This document shows, in pieces, positions 26,024 through 34,237 of a stretch of 52,280 nt of DNA. Source of the stretch: CAJXNP01 sp050305935 (GTDB lineage Bacteria; Bacteroidota; Bacteroidia; Cytophagales; Cyclobacteriaceae); contig JBNLGG010000025.1 of the NCBI GenBank assembly GCA_050305935.1, forward strand, positions 1 through 52,280, read 5' to 3'. Each line of letters starts with the position of its first letter. Positions within the stretch are counted from its first letter, which is position 1. Both the position numbers and the translations under genes were made by a program. The notes beneath the pieces were generated by a model, which was not told the origin of the DNA, ran no database searches, and saw only the letters and a list, made by a program, of their open reading frames with translations.

Positions 26024-28459
26024 CTAATTAACGGTAGGAGATAACTGCTTTTTGATCACCAAATATCCCACAGATCCAATAACAATTAACAGTAGAAGAT
26101 TAGCAACCAATACGATCTTATTACCTACAAAATAAGATGCTGGTACAAACTTGAATACTATCTCATGATCTCCTTTCGGTATTTGTAGGGCTCTCAAAAC
26201 GTAATCAGCTCGTAAGATATCAACGGGTGAACCATCGATAGTAGCACTCCATCCTTTGGGATAGTATATTTCAGAAAACACTGCCAAACCATCTCCTGAA
26301 TTGCTGCTTTTGTAGGTGAGCTCATTCGGTTGATAATCGATAAGATTTATGGACCCGGTTTCTATTCCTCCCCTATTCTCTACATCAAATTTACTTCTAT
26401 CAACCACAGCCACACTGTCAAGACCTACCATATCTAAGGCCTCAATTTCCTCATCAGGTGAATTAACCAGAAATACTTCTTTAACAAACCAGGCATTTCC
26501 GTTTGCATAGGGGTTTTCTATTACCCCATTTTCCTGTGCGTCCGAGATTAGGTATTTAGTATTTAGCGCTGATAGCATATTAGTATTTTGCTCATTCAGT
26601 CCTCTGCTCTGCACAATTCCCTGAATCTCATGTTGTAGCTGGTGTTCTATTAAGTCGGCGTACCTTTTCATCTTCGCGCCATGGTAACCACCGATCGAAA
26701 AATGAAAATTGGAGGTACTGGCATCATTAAAGGGATTCCTTAAATTCAGTACCCGATAAATCGACTTATCCTGATTTACTCTTTCATCGGCCGGTGAAGG
26801 CTGGAAAAACGCAACTTTTGAAGGACTAATGTAATTTTCTTCACCCACATACCTCGTATCCACCAGCCACAGATCCAACAAAACAAGTACCCCTAAAAGA
26901 AGGGAAAAAGCTAGTTCCTTTAGCTTGGATTTGATAAAAAAGAAAATGATAGCAACCGCAGCGACCACATAAAACACTGACCGGAATACGTCGGTTCTGA
27001 CAATAGATAAACGGTCACTATGCACAGCTTCTTTGATCGCCTTTGGTATTTGGTCTCCTTCCAGACTGGCAGGATCTACAAAGATAGCAATCAACAACAG
27101 CAGACCGATGACAATGCCTGAGGAAATAAAAAAATTCTTAATATCCTTCTCTGATCTTTTTGATTTCAAGAACGATTCCAGTCCTACAAATCCCAACAGA
27201 CACATGGCAAAGGTTGACATGACGACTGTCATCGAGACCGACCTGAACTTGTTATAACCAGGAAAAAGGTCAAACATTAGGTTATTTAAAGAAGGAAAAT
27301 TCTTGCCCCAGGAAAGTACAACCCCAATTATAAAGGCAGAAACAAGCCATATTTTGATTTTTCGGTCAGCAAAGAAAATCCCCAACACAAATAAAAAAGC
27401 CACAATCACTCCCGAATAAACAGGTCCCGCAGTACCCGGCTGGCTACCCCAGTAACCAAGCAATCCTCTTTCGTATTGTTCGATCTGGTTTCGGGGCACA
27501 TTGTTTTGCCTTAAGACATCCGCTAATTCCGAATTGCTGCCTTCATACTGGCCACTTGCACCTCCAAGTAAATGTGGCACAAGCAATGTCAATGATTCCC
27601 ATTTCCCGCTACTCCAATGAAAGGCATATTCTCGATCCAGACCCGATTTTGGATGATCACCCTTTACGGTTAATTCGGACGGTCCGCGGGTCGAGTATTT
27701 TCCATATTCGTAAGTCGTCCACACGCGCCCCATATTTGCACCCACAGCGATTACCACAGCCAAAACCAAAATGCCAGTCGCTCTGCCAAATTCTACTATT
27801 TTACCTTCTTTAACATGATATATCAGCTCGACGATACCATACACTAATACAACCAAAAACAGGTAGTAAGTTATCTGAAAGTGATTAGATAGTAACTCCA
27901 ATGTCAACCCCACCGATGTAGTTAATAGAGCCAGCAGCAATTTTCTATTAAAAGCCAGATGGATCCCTGCTATCACAAGCGGCATATAGGCAATGGCACG
28001 AACTTTCCAAAGATGGCCCGCAAACAGACTAATAATAAAAAAGGTGTTTAACCCATACGCAAGTGCTCCTATGACTGCCAATTTCTGCCTGACACCAAAT
28101 GCCAGCAACAGAATATAAAATGAAAGAAATGCGATAAAAGTCTCCTTTAAAGATGGTTGAAGGAAAAGTGAATACACTTTTTCAATGGTTTTAGATACCA
28201 CCTCGCCACTCCAGTAAAGATTTATCAGGTAGGCTGGCATGCCCCCGAACATACTATTCGTCCAAAGCGCTTCTTCACCTGTTTCTTCTCTATATTCCAC
28301 TATTTCCGCTGCACTACCCTTTCCTTGATTCACATCATTTTGATCCAATGTTTTTCCATTAAAAAAAATAGGGTGAAAAAACGCAATGGTCACGATGAAA
28401 AAAACAGCTATCGCTATTACATGTGGGAGAACCTTATCGGTGAAAAATGCTTTGTCCAT
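26024..28459 (-). CDS. YfhO-family membrane protein
   Basis: About 811 residues, ~12 helices plus a large C-terminal periplasmic domain; a YfhO/GT-C-like envelope protein implicated in moving or adding sugar to lipid-linked glycans or teichoic-type polymers. I put the start at 28459 (MDKAFF) not at 28567, because a complete terminator and a promoter lie inside the longer reading. The protein contains FHPIFF, ILGGASGQYEGSN and a repeated LLVDPASLEGD-like loop. It heads the operon, with GT2 5 bases after it. Confidence 0.83.
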   Translation of the reverse strand: MDKAFFTDKVLPHVIAIAVFFIVTIAFFHPIFFNGKTLDQNDVNQGKGSAAEIVEYREETGEEALWTNSMFGGMPAYLINLYWSGEVVSKTIEKVYSLFLQPSLKETFIAFLSFYILLLAFGVRQKLAVIGALAYGLNTFFIISLFAGHLWKVRAIAYMPLVIAGIHLAFNRKLLLALLTTSVGLTLELLSNHFQITYYLFLVVLVYGIVELIYHVKEGKIVEFGRATGILVLAVVIAVGANMGRVWTTYEYGKYSTRGPSELTVKGDHPKSGLDREYAFHWSSGKWESLTLLVPHLLGGASGQYEGSNSELADVLRQNNVPRNQIEQYERGLLGYWGSQPGTAGPVYSGVIVAFLFVLGIFFADRKIKIWLVSAFIIGVVLSWGKNFPSLNNLMFDLFPGYNKFRSVSMTVVMSTFAMCLLGFVGLESFLKSKRSEKDIKNFFISSGIVIGLLLLIAIFVDPASLEGDQIPKAIKEAVHSDRLSIVRTDVFRSVFYVVAAVAIIFFFIKSKLKELAFSLLLGVLVLLDLWLVDTRYVGEENYISPSKVAFFQPSPADERVNQDKSIYRVLNLRNPFNDASTSNFHFSIGGYHGAKMKRYADLIEHQLQHEIQGIVQSRGLNEQNTNMLSALNTKYLISDAQENGVIENPYANGNAWFVKEVFLVNSPDEEIEALDMVGLDSVAVVDRSKFDVENRGGIETGSINLIDYQPNELTYKSSNSGDGLAVFSEIYYPKGWSATIDGSPVDILRADYVLRALQIPKGDHEIVFKFVPASYFVGNKIVLVANLLLLIVIGSVGYLVIKKQLSPTVN

Positions 28460-28477
28460 CTTATCTGTGTTTGTGAA

Positions 28478-28485
28478 CAAAACTA
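28478..28485 (-). promoter_or_regulatory. Promoter -7 box for the glycan operon
   Basis: On the minus strand TAGTTTTG matches TAnnTTTG, 18 bases before the ATG at 28459. This supports the short start of YfhO. No exact -33 TTG at standard spacing. Confidence 0.5.
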
Positions 28486-28523
28486 AAAGAATTTTCTTTT
28501 GCTTAAAACTGTTACAAAAAACG

Positions 28524-28552
28524 AAAGGAAATAATCTGAAATTATTTCCTTT
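28524..28552 (-). terminator. Intrinsic terminator after the DUF2167 gene
   Basis: Perfect 12-bp stem AAAGGAAATAAT/ATTATTTCCTTT with loop CTGAA; on the minus strand it is followed by a T6 run. It ends the DUF2167 gene 60 bases downstream of its stop. Confidence 0.85.
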
Positions 28553-28611
28553 CTGGCAACTGGTCATTTAAAATGACCGGTAGTTAAATTGATTAGGGTT
28601 GATAGGGCAGA

Positions 28612-29520
28612 CTATGCTTGGTGGTCGGTTCCTCCACCAAATATTTTTTTCCTTAACATAGCGAAAACTCCGGCAATTCCGACAAAAATGAATTTTCCGA
28701 ATTTAGCCAGAATAGCTATAAGTCCGGTTTTTGCAAGCACCTTTCCAGCTACCAGTCCTCCTATTCCATAGGCAGCCACCTTGTCAAGTTTAGGATTAAA
28801 ATCAGAATATTTATTGCCTTCATTGAATGAAACGCTTGCCAGAATCTTTTTCGAATCTTCATTGACCAATGGCAAGACATCAATATCCCCAATTGCATTC
28901 AGGACCAGGAATCCTTTCCTTCCCAATATCCGGAAGTTGTAGTTCAACGTACTTTCTTCTTCATCTTCAAACTTCACCTCTTTTGCCCAATAAAGTTTCT
29001 TTGTATTTGAATCATAATAAGGTTGCTGTGCCCAACCCACCAATTCACAGGTTTGATAACCCAAACTCTGCCGTTCCTTATTACTCGCTTTTGTATCATC
29101 CTGCATTTCCTTTAAAAGGTCTGCATAGTCGATGTCCTCGGCGTCATCATCTTCTATATACCCCTCCTCTTCATAACTGATCTCTACGGCATAGGTGAAA
29201 TTCTCACTCAGTGGCATGATGCTATCAGGAAAGAGCATTCCCAGATTTTCAGACTGTGGATTGCCCCATAATTCGGATAACACTCGATTGCTTTGAACAG
29301 GATCAAGATATTTAAATCCATCTGGCACCTCGATAGTCGCCAGATCTTCTCCTAAGGTTATCGTTCCTTTCTGGAATTCAAATGTCTGATGGATGCTATC
29401 TACATATTGGAGATATTGCAGATATTCCTCCACCATTACTGAAATACTATCTTCTTCATTTAGCTCGGCGCGCGACAACAGGGGAATAGAAACCAATAGA
29501 ATTGCTAATAACTTTTTCAT
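28612..29520 (-). CDS. DUF2167 membrane protein
   Basis: 302 residues with an N-terminal signal peptide (LLAILLVSIPLLSRA), an extracytoplasmic domain and two C-terminal membrane helices (about 255-290, with AAYGIGGLVAGKVLAKTG). The pattern FKYLDPVQSNRVLSELWGNP and WAQQPYYDSNTKKLYWAKE fits the DUF2167 family, of unknown function. It stands alone, with a terminator after it. Confidence 0.85.
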   Translation of the reverse strand: MKKLLAILLVSIPLLSRAELNEEDSISVMVEEYLQYLQYVDSIHQTFEFQKGTITLGEDLATIEVPDGFKYLDPVQSNRVLSELWGNPQSENLGMLFPDSIMPLSENFTYAVEISYEEEGYIEDDDAEDIDYADLLKEMQDDTKASNKERQSLGYQTCELVGWAQQPYYDSNTKKLYWAKEVKFEDEEESTLNYNFRILGRKGFLVLNAIGDIDVLPLVNEDSKKILASVSFNEGNKYSDFNPKLDKVAAYGIGGLVAGKVLAKTGLIAILAKFGKFIFVGIAGVFAMLRKKIFGGGTDHQA

Positions 29521-29721
29521 TTCTACAGAGAATTAAGTTTAAGGATACAATTTCAAGGAGGTGGGCCTAATTATTTAGTTCAAAAAAATATTATATAAAT
29601 GCAATTAAAAATAAGTTGTTTACAAATAAGAAGCAAATATTAACGATCGACATGTACTTTAATTAACCACTTTAAATCAATTCAGGGAACTAATCAAATC
29701 ACTTTCACTGAATTTTTTTAA

Positions 29722-29729
29722 TATATTTG
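29722..29729 (+). promoter_or_regulatory. Candidate -7 box for the 84-aa membrane protein
   Basis: TATATTTG matches TAnnTTTG, 67 bases before the ATG at 29797. No clear -33 element. The rest of the ~276-base spacer shows no gene. Confidence 0.4.
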
Positions 29730-29796
29730 TTGATTTCTATCAGACTTTTCACAAGCAAATAGTCCGATATTTATCTACTATCAAACGACTATCTTT

Positions 29797-30051
29797 ATGA
29801 CAAAGGAGAAACTGAAAATATTAAGTAAAGACGAGTTAAGGAAAAATGTGCAGGTATATTTTATCCAGTTTTTTGTCCTTCTTGCTATCGGCATCGGGCT
29901 TATTTTAACTTCTGTAGCTTTGGGGGCATTTGGAAAACAACCCCTGATGGTACAATTAATACCTGCGGGTGTTGCCCTTATTTTTATTCTCCCGATTTCA
30001 TCTCTCTTAAAAAAAGCGACAGCGGCAAAAAGGGAACTCGAACAACGCTAG
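29797..30051 (+). CDS. Small two-helix membrane protein, 84 aa
   Basis: Charged N terminus (MTKEKLKILSKDELRKN), two membrane helices (about 21-45 and 50-67) and a basic tail (KKATAAKRELEQR). A hairpin topology with both ends in the cytoplasm is expected. No family recognised. It converges on the alkyltransferase-like gene with 2 bases between the stops. Confidence 0.7.
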   Translation: MTKEKLKILSKDELRKNVQVYFIQFFVLLAIGIGLILTSVALGAFGKQPLMVQLIPAGVALIFILPISSLLKKATAAKRELEQR

Positions 30052-30053
30052 GT

Positions 30054-30386
30054 TCACAACAATTCCTTTAAGGGGTCCCAAAAGTGTTCCTTAAAATTGA
30101 CTACCTGATCATTCTTTACTTCAATTCCTTCCAGTTCTAACTTCTGCTGCATTAATTCTGGCGGATGAAAATGCATTTTTCCTGTCAATAACCCATTTCT
30201 GTTAAGCACCCTGTGTGCCGGTACATTTTCGCTCTCTGGCACACCATTCATTGCCCAACCTACCATCCTTGCCGAACCCTTTAACCCAAGATACTTTGCG
30301 ATGGCACCATAGCTTGTCACCCTGCCATATGGAATCAGCTTTGCGACCTCCCAAACATCATTAAAAAAAGAATTGTCTGCCTTCAT
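30054..30386 (-). CDS. atl: Alkyltransferase-like protein (ATL)
   Basis: 110 residues with the MGMT C-terminal fold: FFNDVWEVAKLIPYGRVTSYGAIAKYLG and the arginine finger region GSARMVGWAMNG. The catalytic PCHRV is PAHRV, so the alkyl-acceptor cysteine is alanine. Such ATL proteins bind O6-alkylguanine and hand the lesion to nucleotide excision repair rather than repairing it themselves. Length fits ATL, not full-length Ogt. Confidence 0.9.
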   Translation of the reverse strand: MKADNSFFNDVWEVAKLIPYGRVTSYGAIAKYLGLKGSARMVGWAMNGVPESENVPAHRVLNRNGLLTGKMHFHPPELMQQKLELEGIEVKNDQVVNFKEHFWDPLKELL

Positions 30387-30424
30387 TTAGATGTACATTT
30401 CCATGCATACTAAAAAATAAAAAT

Positions 30425-30432
30425 TACTTTTG
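30425..30432 (+). promoter_or_regulatory. Promoter -7 box for pth
   Basis: TACTTTTG matches TAnnTTTG, 48 bases before the pth ATG, in the divergent spacer with the ATL gene. The -33 is weak. Confidence 0.45.
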
Positions 30433-30480
30433 CGCTACTAATTCAAGCAGTTTTGTTGTTTTTCGTCAATCAGTTGTTAC

Positions 30481-31041
30481 ATGAAATTTTTAGTTACAGG
30501 ACTTGGAAATATAGGAGCTGAGTATGAGCTGACCAGGCATAACATTGGTTTTTTGACGATGGACCGACTGGCAGACAAATCCGACTTAAGCTTCAAACAG
30601 GATCGTCAGGGATTCATATGTGAATATAAATATAAAGGCAGAAACATTGTTCTTCTAAAACCTTCCACTTATATGAACCTCAGTGGAAAGGCAATCAATT
30701 ATTGGCTTCAGCAGTTAAAAATCCCAATAGAAAATTCATTGGTAGTTACGGACGATTTAGCCCTTCCGCTCGGAAAATTACGCATGCGAAAAAAAGGTTC
30801 TGATGCTGGTCATAACGGATTGAAGAATATAGAGCAATCGCTGGGAACCTCATCATACCCTCGCCTAAGATTCGGAATTGGCGACAATTTTCATAAAGGC
30901 CAACAGATCGATTATGTACTGGGAAGGTTTACCCAGGAGGAGTTTGATAAACTACCTGCACTTATGGACAAAGCGATCGATATGATCCATGGATTCTGTA
31001 CCATTGGCATAGACAGAACCATGAACCAGTATAATGATTAG
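30481..31041 (+). CDS. pth: Peptidyl-tRNA hydrolase
   Basis: Recycles peptidyl-tRNA by ester cleavage. 186 residues. The first catalytic region GNIGAEYELTRHNIGF holds the histidine; TYMNLSG, DDLALPLGKLRMRKKGSDAGHNGLKNI and RLRFGIGD are Pth signatures. The usual PG in GNPG is missing here (GNIGAEY), a common variation. It overlaps the ribE stop codon by 4 bases (tail-to-tail). Confidence 0.95.
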   Translation: MKFLVTGLGNIGAEYELTRHNIGFLTMDRLADKSDLSFKQDRQGFICEYKYKGRNIVLLKPSTYMNLSGKAINYWLQQLKIPIENSLVVTDDLALPLGKLRMRKKGSDAGHNGLKNIEQSLGTSSYPRLRFGIGDNFHKGQQIDYVLGRFTQEEFDKLPALMDKAIDMIHGFCTIGIDRTMNQYND

Positions 31042-31664
31042 CCCTGTTTAAGCTTGGAAGTTATATAATCGCTGTATCCTGATTCAAACATTTTTTGAAT
31101 GTACTTTCCTAAAATGTCAAACTCCAGGTTTACGATTGTTCCTTCTTTGATCTCTTTAAAATTGGTATGCTCAAATGTATAGGGTATGATCGTCACCCGA
31201 AAGCTACTCTTTGTGCAATTAAAAACCGTCAGGCTCACACCATTGATGCAAACCGACCCTTTCTCGACTGTGAAATTCCCGGTGACTTCGTAATCATATT
31301 CAAAATCAAACAGCCAGCTCCCCTCTAGCTTTTGCACTTTTTTACAAACAGCGGTTTGATCTACGTGTCCCTGTACGATATGCCCATCAAATCTATTGTT
31401 AGTTGACATGCTTCTTTCCAGGTTTACCAGGCTACCTGTTTTTAATAAACCGAGATTGGACTTTTTCAGGGTCTCATCCACAGCAGTTACCTTGTATGTG
31501 TTGTCTTTAATTTCAGTGACTGTAAGGCATACCCCATTGTGCGAAAGACTTTGGTCTACTTTTAACTCATTGGCAAGGTCCGCCTCCAGCGTAAAAGTTT
31601 TATTGGTTCCCTCAATATCGATATTGACCACTTTTGCGGTCGCTTCTACAATTCCTGTAAACAT
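31038..31664 (-). CDS. ribE: Riboflavin synthase, alpha chain
   Basis: Converts two lumazines into riboflavin. 208 residues with the two lumazine-binding repeats: MFTGIVEA...HNGVCLTV and GHIVQGHVDQ...CINGVSLTV. No other rib genes here. Starts 2 bases after the upstream kinase-like gene, so the two are co-transcribed. Confidence 0.95.
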   Translation of the reverse strand: MFTGIVEATAKVVNIDIEGTNKTFTLEADLANELKVDQSLSHNGVCLTVTEIKDNTYKVTAVDETLKKSNLGLLKTGSLVNLERSMSTNNRFDGHIVQGHVDQTAVCKKVQKLEGSWLFDFEYDYEVTGNFTVEKGSVCINGVSLTVFNCTKSSFRVTIIPYTFEHTNFKEIKEGTIVNLEFDILGKYIQKMFESGYSDYITSKLKQG

Positions 31665-31666
31665 GC

Positions 31667-32728
31667 TTATACATTTATAAATGAATATTTTCTTCGAATT
31701 GGCTTTCTTATCACCAGTTTAAGGCTATTTGATAGAATTTCCCCCATATTCTTGCACTTTAAAAAAGAATCCTCCTCATATAATCGAGCCAGATCTTCAC
31801 GCAAGGCAATTTCATTTTCGTGTGGTGCAATATTATCACTCATCATGGCAACCAGCAAATTCTTTATGGCCGGACCCGATGACTTTGATTTTAGTCTGGC
31901 GCCAATGAGTGTCCGTTCTTCCTTTTGATATTGCATCTCCAGCTCAGGAGGCATCATTTTTAATCCCAGATTGATGATCGGATTATTCTGTTTATAATAT
32001 TGAGGCATATAAATAGCAGATCTTCCCTCAAATGCCTGTTGGTCAAAATCAATGGCCCGTAGTCGGTAGTGAATCTCATCAAAGTCAGGAATGATCTCCA
32101 CCACAAAATTACTAGAGTGCATGTCACCCAATAATCTCACCAGGCATCGTTCATTAAACTTGACAAACTCCTTAGCCAGACGCATAGGATTGAGGGTCTT
32201 ATCTTTCAGGTGATTTTTAATAAAATCGTCACCAGGTATACCCTGGATATGCTCTTCTACCAGGGTGTTTTTATGAACTAAAAAGTTGATCTTATTAGGT
32301 GATATCAGGTGCTCAAGCTCCAGTCCGTAAATCCGGCTGGCATCTGCGATTTTTATATAGAAATAATCAAACAAATCATTGATCTTATTGACGATCCTTA
32401 CCCTAAACGGCTTGGTATTTCCGTAAATACAAAGGTCAATCCTGTCAATATAAAGGTGTTCTATCACAGAAACGTCTCCCGCAGATTTCAACTGAGCATA
32501 GATTTTTTTCAGGCTGTGGTGAATGTAATCCATTTCTGATTGAGAATATAAAATGGTTTCCCACAGTGTGTCCCTTCCACTCTTGTCAATCAGCGCAATA
32601 GATGAACCATATCGATGCAAATCATCATACGAAATAGGCAATTGAATCTCCCTGTTTTGATTCTTGAGGTATTTTCTCAAAGGAGTTTCAACCGGATAAA
32701 TCCGCTTCTTTTTACTGATAATGGCCAT
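31667..32728 (-). CDS. Kinase-fold hypothetical protein, 353 aa
   Basis: Not a named family to me. The segment RLLGDMHSSNFVVE (like the HxDxxxxN loop, with H-x3-N) and RAIDFDQQAFEGR (like the DFD/DFG metal loop) suggest a protein-kinase/aminoglycoside-phosphotransferase-like fold. An N-terminal half with IDRIDLCIYGNTKPFR and a C-terminal helical part follow. Basic C terminus (RKPIRRKYSF). It lies between the GT28-like gene and ribE on one strand; its role is unknown. Confidence 0.6.
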   Translation of the reverse strand: MAIISKKKRIYPVETPLRKYLKNQNREIQLPISYDDLHRYGSSIALIDKSGRDTLWETILYSQSEMDYIHHSLKKIYAQLKSAGDVSVIEHLYIDRIDLCIYGNTKPFRVRIVNKINDLFDYFYIKIADASRIYGLELEHLISPNKINFLVHKNTLVEEHIQGIPGDDFIKNHLKDKTLNPMRLAKEFVKFNERCLVRLLGDMHSSNFVVEIIPDFDEIHYRLRAIDFDQQAFEGRSAIYMPQYYKQNNPIINLGLKMMPPELEMQYQKEERTLIGARLKSKSSGPAIKNLLVAMMSDNIAPHENEIALREDLARLYEEDSFLKCKNMGEILSNSLKLVIRKPIRRKYSFINV

Positions 32729-32785
32729 GATTACTTCTCAATGTGAATGTAAAAATAGAATTTAAAATACGGATCCGTATTGATA

Positions 32786-33889
32786 TTAGTCAGTTTTTAG
32801 GGAGGTGAGCTCCTTCAAAATCCGCTGTTCCGCACTATTTACCCATTCTTTAAACCAGATTCCCGGTGACTTATGTTTCGGTATGTAATCCAATAACAAT
32901 TGGATATCGAAGCGGTCACTAGATATTCCGGCATGGGCGATACCGGCATCCTTGGCATTACATGCTTGCTCGTATTGGCCTTCTACCGGAATCATGAGAA
33001 CAGGTTTATCCAAATACATAGCTTCACAAATAGATTCGAAACCCGCAGTACTCACGTAGCCCTTACAAGTTCTCATTTTCTCCTTGAAAAGCTCGCCGTT
33101 CAATTGGTGGAAAGCAATATTGTCATGCGGAACATAAGGATTTTCTACTCCTTTCCGGTCCCAAAAACATTCTACCTTGATTTCAGAATGCGATTGATGC
33201 CAGGCAATGATTTCGTCTCCGTAACCGTCATTTACCATGTATCCCAAAATAAAACCTCCATTTTCTGGCTTCAACTCCAGAATCTCTTTTCTCAGCATTG
33301 GCGGCACGACGACTGTCTTACCGTTTTTCATCTGATCATAAGGACGAAATGAGAGCGCCAGGTTGAGCGCGGACTTTTGGCTTACAATCCAATTATTGTT
33401 TAAAAACAAGCTCTTCTCCAGTTTTCTTCCCTCGATAAAGGGAAAACCCTCAATGTTGACCAGAAACTGGTGACCAATGCACACGTGTTTTGTTTTTGTT
33501 TTATACAATCTGAAATAAAACCCACCGAGTAAATCATAAAAATTTATGATGAGATCCGGCTTGGTTTCATTTACCTTGCGGTGAATTTTTTTCAGGCTTT
33601 TTAAATATTTGCTTAAAAATGGAATATTGTGGGTAATGGATTTAAACAGATCAATGGATTTGTTGTTTTTGTCCGTTACAAAATTGGGGCTGTCGATCTC
33701 AATGATTTCGGAACCAATTCCATCAATGAAAAAGTCGGGCAAATGCCTCCTTTTGCTTTTGCCAATAAAGGTGCAAACAAGCTGATGACCGTTTTTCCTG
33801 AGAAGTGAGGAGAGGGTAATGGCCTGGGTCATGTGGCCCCTGCCCTCTGCCTGAACTAAAAAAATGACCTTCAATTTTTCATCACTCAT
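32786..33889 (-). CDS. GT28/MurG-like glycosyltransferase
   Basis: GT-B-type protein of 367 residues starting VIFLVQAEGRGHMTQAITL, the glycine-rich acceptor loop of MurG/MGDG-synthase-like enzymes, with the C-terminal donor motif YVSTAGFESICEAMYLDKPVLMIPVEGQYEQ. It likely transfers a UDP-sugar to a lipid. The ACP gene directly upstream hints at an acyl-linked product (inference). Confidence 0.83.
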   Translation of the reverse strand: MSDEKLKVIFLVQAEGRGHMTQAITLSSLLRKNGHQLVCTFIGKSKRRHLPDFFIDGIGSEIIEIDSPNFVTDKNNKSIDLFKSITHNIPFLSKYLKSLKKIHRKVNETKPDLIINFYDLLGGFYFRLYKTKTKHVCIGHQFLVNIEGFPFIEGRKLEKSLFLNNNWIVSQKSALNLALSFRPYDQMKNGKTVVVPPMLRKEILELKPENGGFILGYMVNDGYGDEIIAWHQSHSEIKVECFWDRKGVENPYVPHDNIAFHQLNGELFKEKMRTCKGYVSTAGFESICEAMYLDKPVLMIPVEGQYEQACNAKDAGIAHAGISSDRFDIQLLLDYIPKHKSPGIWFKEWVNSAEQRILKELTSLKTD

Positions 33890-33909
33890 TAGTTCAGCGA
33901 ATCGTAAGT

Positions 33910-34170
33910 TTAACTGATTCCGTTTTTCTTTTCGGATATGTATTTGACAGCATCGCTGATCGTAATGAGCCTTTCAGAATCTGTATCCGGAATGCGGATA
34001 TTAAACACCTGCTCGAATTCCATTACCAGTTCAGCGTAGTCTAAAGAATCAATTCCAAGGTCTTTGATGAGGTTGGCATCCGGGGTGACCTCGGTTTCCT
34101 TTATCCCCAATTTTTCTACCAGAATTTGTGTGATTTTATTTTGGATCTCTTCCATTTGGCGGTTACTCAT
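33910..34170 (-). CDS. Acyl carrier protein
   Basis: 86 residues with the phosphopantetheine serine S42 in LGIDSLDYAELVM. A free-standing ACP next to a glycosyltransferase, not in the fab cluster, so it probably serves a special pathway, but none is visible here. It carries the helical ACP pattern and acidic character of the family. Confidence 0.9.
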   Translation of the reverse strand: MSNRQMEEIQNKITQILVEKLGIKETEVTPDANLIKDLGIDSLDYAELVMEFEQVFNIRIPDTDSERLITISDAVKYISEKKNGIS

Positions 34171-34237
34171 TTCGATGGTGCTAAGCTAAATAAAGATTTG
34201 TTTTTAGAAAATAAGAAAAGGTCGAAATCATAAAAAA

